Position numbers and translations under genes: made by a program. Below, piece after piece: positions 41,481 through 50,140 of a stretch of 64,000 nucleotides of DNA. This DNA is from Lysinibacter cavernae (GTDB taxonomy: Bacteria; Actinomycetota; Actinomycetes; Actinomycetales; Microbacteriaceae). The notes beneath the pieces were generated by a model, which was not told where the DNA came from, did no database searches, and saw nothing but the letters and a program-made list of their open reading frames with translations. Position 1 is the stretch's first letter, and every line of letters starts with the position of its first letter. The stretch is from contig NZ_JAAMOX010000001.1 of the NCBI RefSeq assembly GCF_011758565.1, forward strand, positions 1,341,838 through 1,405,837, read 5' to 3'.

Positions 41481-44237
41481 ATGAAGTACCCAAATGCAGC
41501 GGCACGCGCCGCATTCGAAACGGGAGCAACGCACGCTGTGCAGACTCCCCCACCAACCAAAAAAGACTCACAGAAGGACAGCCGCACCGAGCAGAAGACG
41601 CTGCTGAGCGATCAGCAACAGCGTCTCCTCTGCGCTGCCGCAATAGGGCAAACCGAGCAGGCGCTGACGCGATTGGAGACAACCGCCGATGGGCTCCCTC
41701 CAGCCGAGGTCACGGATCGCCTTGAGCGATTTGGCCCAAACGAGGTTGAGCACAATAAGCCGGCACCTGCCATTGTGCAGTTCCTTCTTGCGTTCAAGAA
41801 TCCCTTTATTATCATCCTGCTCTGCCTCGTCGTAATCATGACATTCACCGATATCATCTGGGCGGACCCGGAAGAAGGCCCCGAATACACGGGCGTCATT
41901 ACGATCAGCATCATGGTGTTGGTCAGTGCCGTACTGCGCTTCTGGCAGGAGTTTCGGTCGAGCAGGTCTGCGGAAGCACTCAAAGCGATGGTGCGTACCA
42001 CAGCCGCGGTCACGCGGTCTCGTGGTGGAATAGCTGTCACCCGCGAAATTCCTATTGAGGGCATCGTGCCCGGCGATATTATCCAGCTCGCCGCAGGTGA
42101 CATGATTCCAGCGGATGTGCGCCTGCTGCGGTCGAAGGATCTGCAGCTCAACCAGTCCATGCTGACCGGTGAATCGCTGCCAACAGAGAAAACGCCTGAC
42201 CCAATGCCAGAACTTCAGCCACGTGATCTGCTTGAGGCAAGCAACATCGGTTTCATGGGGACCTCGGTCGTCAGCGGCTCAGGCACGGCAGTTGTGCTTG
42301 GCACCGGGCGCAACAGCTACTTCGGCAGCATGTCGTCAGGCCTCAGCGGCGACCGGCCTGAGACGAGCTTCGACGTTGGTATCAGGAATGTGAGCTTCCT
42401 GCTCATCCGTTTCATGCTTGTCATGGTGCCAATCGTCTTTGTCATCAACGGCCTCACCAAGGATTGGACCAGCGCGTTCCTCTTCGGCGTCACGGTTGCC
42501 GTCGGGCTGACCCCCGAGATGCTGCCGCTCATCGTGACGGCAAACCTCGCAAAGGGTGCCCAGTACATGGCGAAGCGTAAGGTCATCGTCAAACGGCTCA
42601 ACAGCATCCAGAATTTTGGAGCGATGGATGTGCTGTGCACCGACAAAACCGGAACGCTCACGGAAGACCGCATCGTGCTCGAGCGCCACCTCGACCTTGA
42701 TGGGAACAGCAGCGACGAGATTCTGCTGCTGGCGACCGCGAACGCGCACTATCAGACTGGCTTGCGCAACCTGCTCGACCGGGCCATCATCGATGCCGCA
42801 GGACAGGACTCGTTAGACCGCGTGCTCCTCACCTACGACCTTGTTGACGAGATGCCCTTTGATTTTGTGCGGCGGCGGATGTCGGTTGTGGTTGGCGACA
42901 GCTCGCAGCACCTCATCGTGACGAAGGGTGCGGCAGAGGAAGTCATGTCGGTGTGCAGCACCGAGCGCTGCGGCGGCGAGACCCGTAAGCTCACCCCAGA
43001 GCGCCGGCGCGAAATCGAGTCGCTCATCGCTGAGAATAATGCGCTCGGGATGCGTGTGCTTGCCCTCGCTACTCGCAGCATCGTGCCGATCCCAAAGGAA
43101 GGGCTTGAGGCCGACTACTTCACCTCAGACGAAACCGAGATGACCCTCATTGGGCTGCTCGCGTTCCTTGACCCGCCAAAGGCATCCGCAGCCGACGCCA
43201 TCGCGACCATTCAGGCACACGGCACCGCGGTCAAGGTCATCACGGGCGACAACGAGCTTGTGGCAGCGACCGTCTGCCAGCAGGTTGGGCTGGATGTTGG
43301 TGCGATTGTGCTTGGCAACCAGATCGAGGACCTCGGCGACGAGGAACTCACCGAACTTGCCAAGCGCACGACCGTGTTTGCAAAGGTCAATCCGTTGCAG
43401 AAGGCTCGCATCGTTGAGGCGCTCAGGGCTGGCGACCACGTCGTCGGATTCCTCGGCGACGGGATCAACGATGCCGCAGCGCTTCGTGCGGCGGATGTTG
43501 GAATCTCAGTTGATACCGCGGTCGATATCGCGAAGGAATCGGCAGATATCATCCTGCTCGAAAAGGACCTCAACGTGCTCGAGGACGGGATGATCGAGGG
43601 CCGGCGCACCTTCGGCAACACCATGAAATACATCAAGATGACGGCCTCGTCGAACTTCGGCAACATGTTCTCGGTGCTCGTTGCGAGCGCAATGCTGCCG
43701 TTCATCCCGATGATTCCGTTGGTGGTGCTCGTGCAAAACCTCACGTACGACCTCTCGATGCTCACCCTGCCATGGGACAAGATGGACGACGAATACCTGC
43801 GCAAGCCTCGCAAGTGGGAGACAAAGAGCCTTGCCCAGTTCATGATTCGAATTGGCCCGATCAGCTCGATCTTCGACATCACGACCTTTGCACTCATGTG
43901 GTTTGTCTTCCAGGCGAATACGGTTGCCGACGCTTCGCTATTCCAGTCGGGCTGGTTCATCGAGTCGCTGCTCTCGCAGACGCTCATCGTGCACATGATC
44001 CGCACGCGCAAGATTCCATTTATCCAGTCGAGGGCTTCTCTCCCCGTGATCCTTGCAACGTCAGCGGTGTGCGTGTTCGGGCTCCTCCTGCCGTTCTCGG
44101 GTTGGGGCCAGTCACTCGGACTCGTACCGCTGCCGTGGTCCTACTTCCCCTGGCTTATCGCTACCCTGCTTGCGTACTGCGCACTCACGCAGTTTGTGAA
44201 GGTGCGGTTCATCAAGAAGTTTGGCACCTGGCTGTGA
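41481..44237 (+). CDS. mgtA: Magnesium-translocating P-type ATPase
   Basis: The protein has 918 residues from the ATG at 41481 (MKYPNAAARAAFETG). It is a P3B-type Mg2+ importer: actuator motif SMLTGESLPTEK, phosphorylation motif LCTDKTGTLTEDRI, hinge GDGINDAAALRAADVGISVD, and about ten membrane spans. The N-terminal 60 residues are a disordered cytosolic extension. It is controlled by the M-box upstream, so it should be induced when Mg2+ is low. In the same transcript no partner such as MgtC is seen. Confidence 0.95.
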   Translation: MKYPNAAARAAFETGATHAVQTPPPTKKDSQKDSRTEQKTLLSDQQQRLLCAAAIGQTEQALTRLETTADGLPPAEVTDRLERFGPNEVEHNKPAPAIVQFLLAFKNPFIIILLCLVVIMTFTDIIWADPEEGPEYTGVITISIMVLVSAVLRFWQEFRSSRSAEALKAMVRTTAAVTRSRGGIAVTREIPIEGIVPGDIIQLAAGDMIPADVRLLRSKDLQLNQSMLTGESLPTEKTPDPMPELQPRDLLEASNIGFMGTSVVSGSGTAVVLGTGRNSYFGSMSSGLSGDRPETSFDVGIRNVSFLLIRFMLVMVPIVFVINGLTKDWTSAFLFGVTVAVGLTPEMLPLIVTANLAKGAQYMAKRKVIVKRLNSIQNFGAMDVLCTDKTGTLTEDRIVLERHLDLDGNSSDEILLLATANAHYQTGLRNLLDRAIIDAAGQDSLDRVLLTYDLVDEMPFDFVRRRMSVVVGDSSQHLIVTKGAAEEVMSVCSTERCGGETRKLTPERRREIESLIAENNALGMRVLALATRSIVPIPKEGLEADYFTSDETEMTLIGLLAFLDPPKASAADAIATIQAHGTAVKVITGDNELVAATVCQQVGLDVGAIVLGNQIEDLGDEELTELAKRTTVFAKVNPLQKARIVEALRAGDHVVGFLGDGINDAAALRAADVGISVDTAVDIAKESADIILLEKDLNVLEDGMIEGRRTFGNTMKYIKMTASSNFGNMFSVLVASAMLPFIPMIPLVVLVQNLTYDLSMLTLPWDKMDDEYLRKPRKWETKSLAQFMIRIGPISSIFDITTFALMWFVFQANTVADASLFQSGWFIESLLSQTLIVHMIRTRKIPFIQSRASLPVILATSAVCVFGLLLPFSGWGQSLGLVPLPWSYFPWLIATLLAYCALTQFVKVRFIKKFGTWL

Positions 44238-44294
44238 AACGGCCGCGCGTCCGAACGCCTCACCGTTGAAGATACGACCGATCACAACGAGAAA

Positions 44295-44342
44295 CAGAAC
44301 GGGCCGGCCTCACAGCATCCGCTGCGGGGCCGGCCCGTTCTG
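44295..44342. terminator. Bidirectional terminator between mgtA and gluD
   Basis: A perfect 15-bp stem, CAGAACGGGCCGGCC (44295-44309) with GGCCGGCCCGTTCTG (44328-44342), 18-nt loop, lies between convergent genes. T-tracts are weak on both sides. Confidence 0.75.
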
Positions 44343-44355
44343 TATCATGTGAGCG

Positions 44356-45222
44356 CTACGCCGAGAGGTTCTCGGCCTCAAGCTGCAGTTTTTCCTCGAC
44401 GCCCTTCGATGCCTTTGGCGAACGCCGAGACCACGCCTCAACAAACTTGGCAATACCGGACAGGATCAGGCAGAGCCCAACGTAAATGGCACCAACAACG
44501 ATGGCCGACGGGATAATCGGCGAACCGTACTGCCCCTGCGTGCCAAGGTACTTGGCAAGGAAGAGCAGCTCCTGGTAAGTCACGATAAAGCCGAGCGCCG
44601 TATCCTTCAGGATGACCACAAGCTGCGAGATGATCACGGGGAGCATCGCGCGGATGGCCTGCGGCATCAAGATAATCGACAGCACCTGTGACTTGCGAAG
44701 ACCGATCGCGTAGCCGGCCTCGCGCTGTCCGGTTGGCAGCGACTCAACACCGGAGCGGAACACCTCTGCGAGCACCGAACCGTTATAGAGCGCGAGTCCG
44801 ATAACCACCGCAAGGAACGGTGTCATGAAGTCGACGCCAAGCGGCGGAAGCCCGTAGTACATGATCATCATGAGGATCAGCAGCGGTACGGCGCGGAACA
44901 ACTCGACAAACCAGGTGCACGGAATCCGGACCCAGGCGTGGTCAGACATCCGACCGATCGCAAGAATGAGTCCGAGAATCAGGCTCAGAACGGCACCGAG
45001 CGCGAAGGCTTTGAGCGTAGCGAGGGTGGCTTCTAGAATCCGCTCTTGGACAAGCGGGAACGAGAAGATCTTCCACTTTGCCTCGGTGAACTGACCGGTC
45101 TCGTAGAAGCGGTAGGCGATAAAACCCGCGATCGTGAGGACAACGATCACGGTCACAATGTTGAGCACAACATTGAGCTTCTTGGCCCGTGGGCCGGGGG
45201 CATCAAACAGAACGCTGGTCAT
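44356..45222 (-). CDS. gluD: Glutamate-type amino acid ABC transporter permease (GluD-like)
   Basis: The protein has 288 residues with a His/Glu/Gln-type MetI fold. The EAA region is GYAIGLRKSQVLSIILMPQA, and membrane spans include VIVVLTIAGFIAYRFYETG and FALGAVLSLILGLILAIGRM. The C-terminus is charged (RRSPKASKGVEEKLQLEAEN). ATG 45222 overlaps the gluC stop (ATGA). It is the second permease of the gluABCD importer. Confidence 0.88.
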   Translation of the reverse strand: MTSVLFDAPGPRAKKLNVVLNIVTVIVVLTIAGFIAYRFYETGQFTEAKWKIFSFPLVQERILEATLATLKAFALGAVLSLILGLILAIGRMSDHAWVRIPCTWFVELFRAVPLLILMMIMYYGLPPLGVDFMTPFLAVVIGLALYNGSVLAEVFRSGVESLPTGQREAGYAIGLRKSQVLSIILMPQAIRAMLPVIISQLVVILKDTALGFIVTYQELLFLAKYLGTQGQYGSPIIPSAIVVGAIYVGLCLILSGIAKFVEAWSRRSPKASKGVEEKLQLEAENLSA

Positions 45223-45866
45223 CGTGCCACCTTCCACTTCTTCTCAAGGCGACGCTGCAGCACCGAAAGGATGCCAACCAACAGGATAAAGATGAGCGCG
45301 ACCCAGAGCAGCACGATAATCGCTGGCTCGCCACGCTCAGAAAGATTGGCCCTGATCGCTCCAGCCTCGGCAACGGAGAAGCCAGCGGCAACCGTTGTGT
45401 TCTTAAGGAGCGCGATAAACACGCTCATCATTGGCGGGATCACCGAGCGGAAAGCCTGAGGGAGGATAACGAGAGACATTGTCTGCCCAAACGGGAGCCC
45501 AATCGCGCGGGCGGCCTCTGCCTGTCCAACGGGGACCGTGTTGATACCAGAGCGAAGGGTCTCGGCAACATACGTCGCCGTGTAAATGCTCAACGCCATG
45601 ATGGCGAGGGTGGTGAAGCTGAGGTTGCCGAGGTTGAGCTTCGGATAACCAAAGGCAAAGAAGAACATGAGCAGCGTGAGCGGCGTATTCCTGATGACGT
45701 TGACGTAGAACGTACCGAGCGCGCGCATCGACGTCACCGGCGATACTCGAAGGGCACCAACGATGGTGCCAAGCACGAGCGCAAACACCGCTGAGACGGA
45801 AAACAGAATCAGCGTGTTCTTGAACCCCAACACAAAGAGGTCGAGATTATTGAGGAGCGTATCCAC
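45219..45866 (-). CDS. gluC: Glutamate-type amino acid ABC transporter permease (GluC-like)
   Basis: The protein has 215 residues and belongs to the polar amino acid permease group. The EAA loop AARAIGLPFGQTMSLVILPQ contacts the ATPase GluA. About five spans are present (FKNTLILFSVSAVFALVLGT at the N-terminus, PAIIVLLWVALIFILLVGIL at the C-terminus). It pairs with GluD to form the channel. Confidence 0.9.
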   Translation of the reverse strand: MDTLLNNLDLFVLGFKNTLILFSVSAVFALVLGTIVGALRVSPVTSMRALGTFYVNVIRNTPLTLLMFFFAFGYPKLNLGNLSFTTLAIMALSIYTATYVAETLRSGINTVPVGQAEAARAIGLPFGQTMSLVILPQAFRSVIPPMMSVFIALLKNTTVAAGFSVAEAGAIRANLSERGEPAIIVLLWVALIFILLVGILSVLQRRLEKKWKVAR

Positions 45867-45952
45867 TGCGGACCCTTTCGGTCACGGATGCTGTGAAATG
45901 GAACAACGAGGAAGGTGCGGCACCCACGGCGGAGTGCCGCACCAACATTCGT

Positions 45953-46849
45953 TTAGTAGGCGTCAACCTCTGGCTGGGTTACCTTGCTGCCCGACTGACC
46001 GAGGGTCGCGTCGTAGATGGCCTGCCAGGTGTCTCCACCATCCGTGAACAGCTCGTTCACGTGCGTGCGGAAGACGTCGTCACCCTTCTGGATGCCAACA
46101 CCGTAGTTCTCAACGGTGAAGGGCTCTCCAACAACCTTGAGCTCGTCTGGCTGCTGCGACGCGTATCCAAGCAGGATGGCCTGGTCTGTGGTCACGGCAT
46201 CCACCGAACCGTCAAGAAGGGCCTCAACACACTGCGAGTACGTCTCGAACTCTTCGGTCTTGGTGTCGGGGAAGTTTTCCTTGATGTTCTGGATGGGTGT
46301 TGAACCCGTTGCCGAGCACACCGTCTTGCCGGCGAGGTCGTCTTCGCTCTTGATATCGGTGTTGTCCTTCGCGACCAGGAGTCCCTGGCCCGTGACGAAG
46401 TACGGACCGGCAAAGTCGATCTGCTCTTTACGCTTGTCGGTGATCGAGTAGGTTCCAACGTAGTAGTCGATGTCACCGTTGACAATCGCGGATTCGCGGT
46501 TGGCGCTTGGGATGGCCTTGAACTCAATATCGGCCTCGTCGTAGCCGATGGAGGCGGCTACCCAGCGGGCGATTTCGATGTCAAAACCGGTGCGCTCGCC
46601 TGTTGCGGCGTCAAGGAAGCCAAGACCAGGCTGGTCTTCCTTCACACCGATGATGACCTTGCCGCGCTTGTCGATCGCGTCAAACGTTGGGCTTCCCTCG
46701 AGGGTGAAATCTGTTGCAACTTCGAACAGCGCGTCGGAGGAGCCAGAGTCGGCTCCATCGGTGCTTGCGGGGTCAGAGCTTCCTCCGCAGGCGCTCAGGG
46801 TCAGAGCGGCGACGAGGCCAACTCCTACTACCAGTGCTTTCTTCAGCAT
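45953..46849 (-). CDS. gluB: Glutamate/polar amino acid binding lipoprotein (GluB-like)
   Basis: The protein has 298 residues with a lipoprotein signal peptide (MLKKALVVGVGLVAALTLSA) and lipobox LSAC; a Ser/Asp-rich linker follows. The SBP_bac_3 domain shows IIGVKEDQPGLGFLDAATGE, RTGFDIEIARWVAASIGYD and FAGPYFVTGQGLLVAKDN. It captures a polar amino acid, most likely glutamate, for the GluACD importer (inference from synteny with corynebacterial gluABCD). Confidence 0.9.
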   Translation of the reverse strand: MLKKALVVGVGLVAALTLSACGGSSDPASTDGADSGSSDALFEVATDFTLEGSPTFDAIDKRGKVIIGVKEDQPGLGFLDAATGERTGFDIEIARWVAASIGYDEADIEFKAIPSANRESAIVNGDIDYYVGTYSITDKRKEQIDFAGPYFVTGQGLLVAKDNTDIKSEDDLAGKTVCSATGSTPIQNIKENFPDTKTEEFETYSQCVEALLDGSVDAVTTDQAILLGYASQQPDELKVVGEPFTVENYGVGIQKGDDVFRTHVNELFTDGGDTWQAIYDATLGQSGSKVTQPEVDAY

Positions 46850-46912
46850 TGCATTCCTTTCAATCAACCGGTTCGGTAGAACCGGTGGTGGTATCCCGGT
46901 ACGGCCCGCTCA

Positions 46913-47731
46913 CTAGTTGGTGAGGAGCTTTGACAGGAAATCTTTGGCGCGGTCACTGCGCGGGTGGTCAAAGAACGTGTCTGGATCTTCGTCTTCGATG
47001 ATTTGGCCGTCGGCCATAAAAACGACTCTGTCTGCCGCGCGGCGGGCGAAGCCCATCTCGTGCGTCACGACGATCATGGTCATACCTTCTTTGGCAAGCT
47101 CAACCATGACGTCAAGCACCTCGTTGATCATCTCTGGGTCAAGCGCCGAGGTGGGCTCGTCAAACAGCATGACCTTTGGCTTCATAGCCAGCGCCCGGGC
47201 GATGGCAACGCGCTGCTGCTGGCCGCCGGAGAGCTGGGCGGGAAGCTTATCTGCCTGCTGTCCAACGCCAACCCGCTCAAGCAGCTGGCGCGCCTGCTTC
47301 TCGGCTTCGGCCTTGCTCAGCTTGCGGACCTTGATCGGACCAAGCGTCACGTTCTCAAGAATCGTCTTATGCGCAAAGAGGTTGAACGACTGAAACACCA
47401 TGCCAACATCCGCACGGAGGGCCGCGAGGGCCTTGCCCTCTTCTGGCAGCTTCTTGCCGTCGATCCGAATTTCGCCCTCTGTGATGGTCTCAAGGCGGTT
47501 AATCGTGCGGCACAGCGTTGACTTTCCTGAACCTGAGGGACCGATGACCACAACAACCTCACCCTTATTCACGGTGAGGTTGATGTTTTTCAGTGCGTGG
47601 AAGTCGCCGTAGTACTTTTCAACGCTGTCAACGACAACGAGCGGCTCGCCAACCGCGGCAACAATTGGGTTGCTTGTGGTCTCAAAAGCATTCAGGCTGG
47701 GTCGCTTCTGTGCGGAATCTGAATCAGTCAT
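46913..47731 (-). CDS. gluA: Glutamate/amino acid ABC transporter ATPase (GluA-like)
   Basis: The protein has 272 residues. It carries Walker A ([18 protein letters not shown]), signature ([19 protein letters not shown]) and Walker B ([14 protein letters not shown]), with the HisP-type [11 protein letters not shown] start. The C-terminus [20 protein letters not shown] is typical. The ATG at 47731 ([12 protein letters not shown]) was chosen; in-frame starts at 47755 and 47764 are possible. First gene of the operon, with a promoter and operator-like palindrome about 140 bp upstream. Confidence 0.92.
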   Translation of the reverse strand: MTDSDSAQKRPSLNAFETTSNPIVAAVGEPLVVVDSVEKYYGDFHALKNINLTVNKGEVVVVIGPSGSGKSTLCRTINRLETITEGEIRIDGKKLPEEGKALAALRADVGMVFQSFNLFAHKTILENVTLGPIKVRKLSKAEAEKQARQLLERVGVGQQADKLPAQLSGGQQQRVAIARALAMKPKVMLFDEPTSALDPEMINEVLDVMVELAKEGMTMIVVTHEMGFARRAADRVVFMADGQIIEDEDPDTFFDHPRSDRAKDFLSKLLTN

Positions 47732-47869
47732 GTTGTCAACGCTAGCGCGGATCATGCCGCGCACGCTGCGGTCCCGACCGTTTTGTTACCATGATGCAAC
47801 CCAATCGAAACCAGAAAAATACCGGAGGAACGGTAGATTCTCTCCAATTTACCCGGTTGGGACATCGTC

Positions 47870-47899
47870 ATTATCGTAACCTAAAGGTTACAAAAACAA
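47870..47899 (-). promoter_or_regulatory. gluA promoter with an operator in its spacer
   Basis: -35 TTGTTT (47899-47894), 18-bp spacer, -10 GATAAT (47875-47870). The spacer contains GTAACCTAAAGGTTAC (47876-47891), an inverted repeat with half-sites GTAAC and GTTAC six bases apart. A related GTTAC-n6-GCAAC pair occurs at 47785-47800. The form resembles nitrogen-regulator (GlnR-type) sites; that identity is inference. Confidence 0.55.
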
Positions 47900-47986
47900 A
47901 CTCATTGTCTCTTCAGCTTGGGCGAGTTGGATACTCCGCTGAGCCGTCGACTCCCAAGCGGGCCTCGGATCAGCTACCCTAGCGGT

Positions 47987-48613
47987 GTGACCAACACCAT
48001 GACGAGGCCTCAGCGCGTTCTTCGCGGCCTCCTTGGTGCCGTCGTCACGATTCTAGTTGCGGCGCTCTCGCACCTCGCCGCGGGCGGCTCCGCCCCCTCC
48101 GTTATCGGAATCGCGGCTGCCCTCGTAGTTGCCGCTGCCGTCTGCACCGTCTTTGCCGGACGCACACGCTCGCTCTGGCGAGTATCGGTTGCCGTCATGA
48201 GCAGCCAGGCACTCTTCCACTTTTTCTTCTCATACGTGTCAGGGCCAGCATCCATTGCGGGCGCCGTTGGCGGCGCGCACCAGCACGGGGTATCCACCGC
48301 CCAGCTACAAACCATTGGGATGATGAGCAGCGAAGCAGCTATGGCGACCCATCCAGCGTGGATGTGGGTCGCCCACGCCTTCGCCGCCGTGCTGACCATC
48401 GCAATGCTTCGCAGGGGCGAAGAGGCCATCCTCACAATCGGTGGACTACTCCGCATGCTTCTTGGTGCGATCATCATCGAACGGCCGCTCCCCGTTCACA
48501 TCAACAACCCAAGCACGGCAACTGTCGCTTGGCGTAACGTTTTTGTTCCTTCCATCAGGTGGATGCGCGGCCTGCGCTACCGCGGACCACCAAGCCAACC
48601 GGTCGCCAGCTAG
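47987..48613 (+). CDS. Membrane protein linked to copper genes
   Basis: The protein has 208 residues from the GTG at 47987; the next ATG is at 47999 (MTRPQRVL). Four membrane spans: LLGAVVTILVAALSHLAAGG, VIGIAAALVVAAAVCTVFAG, VAVMSSQALFHFFFSYVSG and WMWVAHAFAAVLTIAMLRRG. The loop after the third span has GGAHQHGVSTAQ, and the membrane segments are rich in His and Met (MMSSEAAMATHPAWMW), which could bind Cu(I). I do not recognise the family. A TACCCT box 6 nt before the GTG suggests a leaderless mRNA. It is followed by copC. Confidence 0.75.
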   Translation: MTNTMTRPQRVLRGLLGAVVTILVAALSHLAAGGSAPSVIGIAAALVVAAAVCTVFAGRTRSLWRVSVAVMSSQALFHFFFSYVSGPASIAGAVGGAHQHGVSTAQLQTIGMMSSEAAMATHPAWMWVAHAFAAVLTIAMLRRGEEAILTIGGLLRMLLGAIIIERPLPVHINNPSTATVAWRNVFVPSIRWMRGLRYRGPPSQPVAS

Positions 48614-48719
48614 CATCGTGTTCGCAACGCAGTCGGTCGTCGCAAGAGTCTCACTCTCGCGCGCCGAGCTGCACCTACCCGGCACAGCACAGTACGTGCC
48701 GGAAAAGGAACAACAACCA

Positions 48720-49499
48720 ATGGATTACCCCCACGCAGTGGCAGTCGTGCGCGCCAACAACGGCGCACCGGCATCCGCTCATCGACGTCGCACCGTTGGC
48801 CTGCGCGCAACCGTTCGAGCCGGCATCCTTGCCGCGCTCACCCTCACGGTTGCAGCGGCCTTGCTCACGGCCCCCGGTCTGGCCACACCGGCCAGCGCCC
48901 ACGACCAATTGATCTCGGCGACCCCTGCCGACGGCGCAACGCTCGACGAGGCACCAACGGAAATCAGCCTGACCTTCTCGGACAATCTGATTGAAATAGG
49001 TACCGAGGTTCGAGTGCTTGAGGGCGCGACCATCGTTGATGGCGCAACCGACTGGGCCTCAGGGCCGAGCGAACTCGCAGGGCCGACCGTTACCCAGCCG
49101 GTCAGACAGCCGCTTGATGATGGCACGTACACGGTCGTGTGGCGAGTGGTCTCGAGCGACGGTCATCCCATCGAGGGAACCTACTCCTTTGTGGTTGGTG
49201 ATGCCGGAACTTCGGCAACGCCGTCTGCTGCACCAACGTCCACACCAGAGGCCACGGATTCCGTGGCCGACGCACAGGACATGCAGCGCTCGGTGCCAAG
49301 CGTCATCCGCACGCTCGTCATCGCCCTCATCGGCGCGGCGATTGCGGTTGGCATCGTTGCCCTTCTTGTTGTGGCCTCTCGACGAGCGCGCCGCCGCTTT
49401 GGCCGCGGCAACGAGCGAAACAACGGACATCACAGCGACGATCCAGACGATGACGACGAGCCCAAATCGGGCCGAAACAGCGACACTCTCGTTCACTAA
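48720..49499 (+). CDS. copC: CopC-domain copper-binding protein with a C-terminal membrane anchor
   Basis: The protein has 259 residues. An extended signal peptide ends ATPASAHDQL, exposing the N-terminal His of CopC after cleavage. The CopC fold follows (ATPADGATLDEAPTEISLTF), with the second metal site in VVSSDGHPIEGTYSFVV. A Thr/Ser/Pro-rich linker leads to one membrane span (VIRTLVIALIGAAIAVGIVA) and a charged cytoplasmic tail with HH and acidic runs. There is no CopD domain. The ATG at 48720 follows AAGGAAC. It should bind Cu(II) outside the membrane and hand it on. Confidence 0.88.
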   Translation: MDYPHAVAVVRANNGAPASAHRRRTVGLRATVRAGILAALTLTVAAALLTAPGLATPASAHDQLISATPADGATLDEAPTEISLTFSDNLIEIGTEVRVLEGATIVDGATDWASGPSELAGPTVTQPVRQPLDDGTYTVVWRVVSSDGHPIEGTYSFVVGDAGTSATPSAAPTSTPEATDSVADAQDMQRSVPSVIRTLVIALIGAAIAVGIVALLVVASRRARRRFGRGNERNNGHHSDDPDDDDEPKSGRNSDTLVH

Positions 49500-49567
49500 A
49501 CACTTCTGACGCGCCGGTGCCTCATGCACACTTTGGCGCGCCTCCTTCGCAGTACGAAAGAACACTC

Positions 49568-50140
49568 ATGAACAGCACTACCCTGCCAACCACCCGCCTC
49601 ACGCTTGCCGCAGCCGCCCTTGTGGCCGCAGCCACTCTTGCCCTGAGCGGATGCTCAACCCCAAGCAGCGAAACCTCGCCGACGCCTTCGGCCAACGCAT
49701 CCGCCGAATCCGCCGCGATCACCCTCACCGACGGCTGGGTGAAGGCCGTCGACGGAGACATGACGGGCGCGTTTGGGCACCTCCAGAACAGCTCCGACCA
49801 AGATGTGACCGTCGTCTCGGCAAGCACGCCGAGCGCCGACATGGTCGAACTCCACGAGGTTGTTGACGGAAAAATGCAGGCAAAAGAGGGTGGCTTTGTT
49901 ATCCCGGCCCGCGGTGGATACGACCTCGAACCCGGCGGCGACCACATCATGCTCATGGCCCTCACCGGCGCACTTGAGCCCGGCGTCAACGTCGAACTCA
50001 CCATCACGCTTGACGACGGATCGACCTACGACGTCACCGTTCCGGTAAAGGCGTACTCCGGCGCAAACGAAAACTACGCGCCAGGACACGGCGACGGAAC
50101 CGAGACTCCGGCAGACGAGCACGAGGGTATGGATCACTAA
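49568..50140 (+). CDS. PCu(A)C-type copper chaperone lipoprotein
   Basis: The protein has 190 residues with a signal peptide and lipobox LALSGCS. The PCu(A)C (DUF461) signature is clear: Met and His in MVELHEVVDGKM, then HIMLM about 22 residues later, forming the H/M Cu(I) site. The C-terminus has extra His and acidic residues (HGDGTETPADEHEGMDH). In other bacteria these chaperones feed copper to cytochrome oxidase or other exported cuproproteins. The Dyp peroxidase gene begins directly after its stop codon. Confidence 0.92.
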   Translation: MNSTTLPTTRLTLAAAALVAAATLALSGCSTPSSETSPTPSANASAESAAITLTDGWVKAVDGDMTGAFGHLQNSSDQDVTVVSASTPSADMVELHEVVDGKMQAKEGGFVIPARGGYDLEPGGDHIMLMALTGALEPGVNVELTITLDDGSTYDVTVPVKAYSGANENYAPGHGDGTETPADEHEGMDH

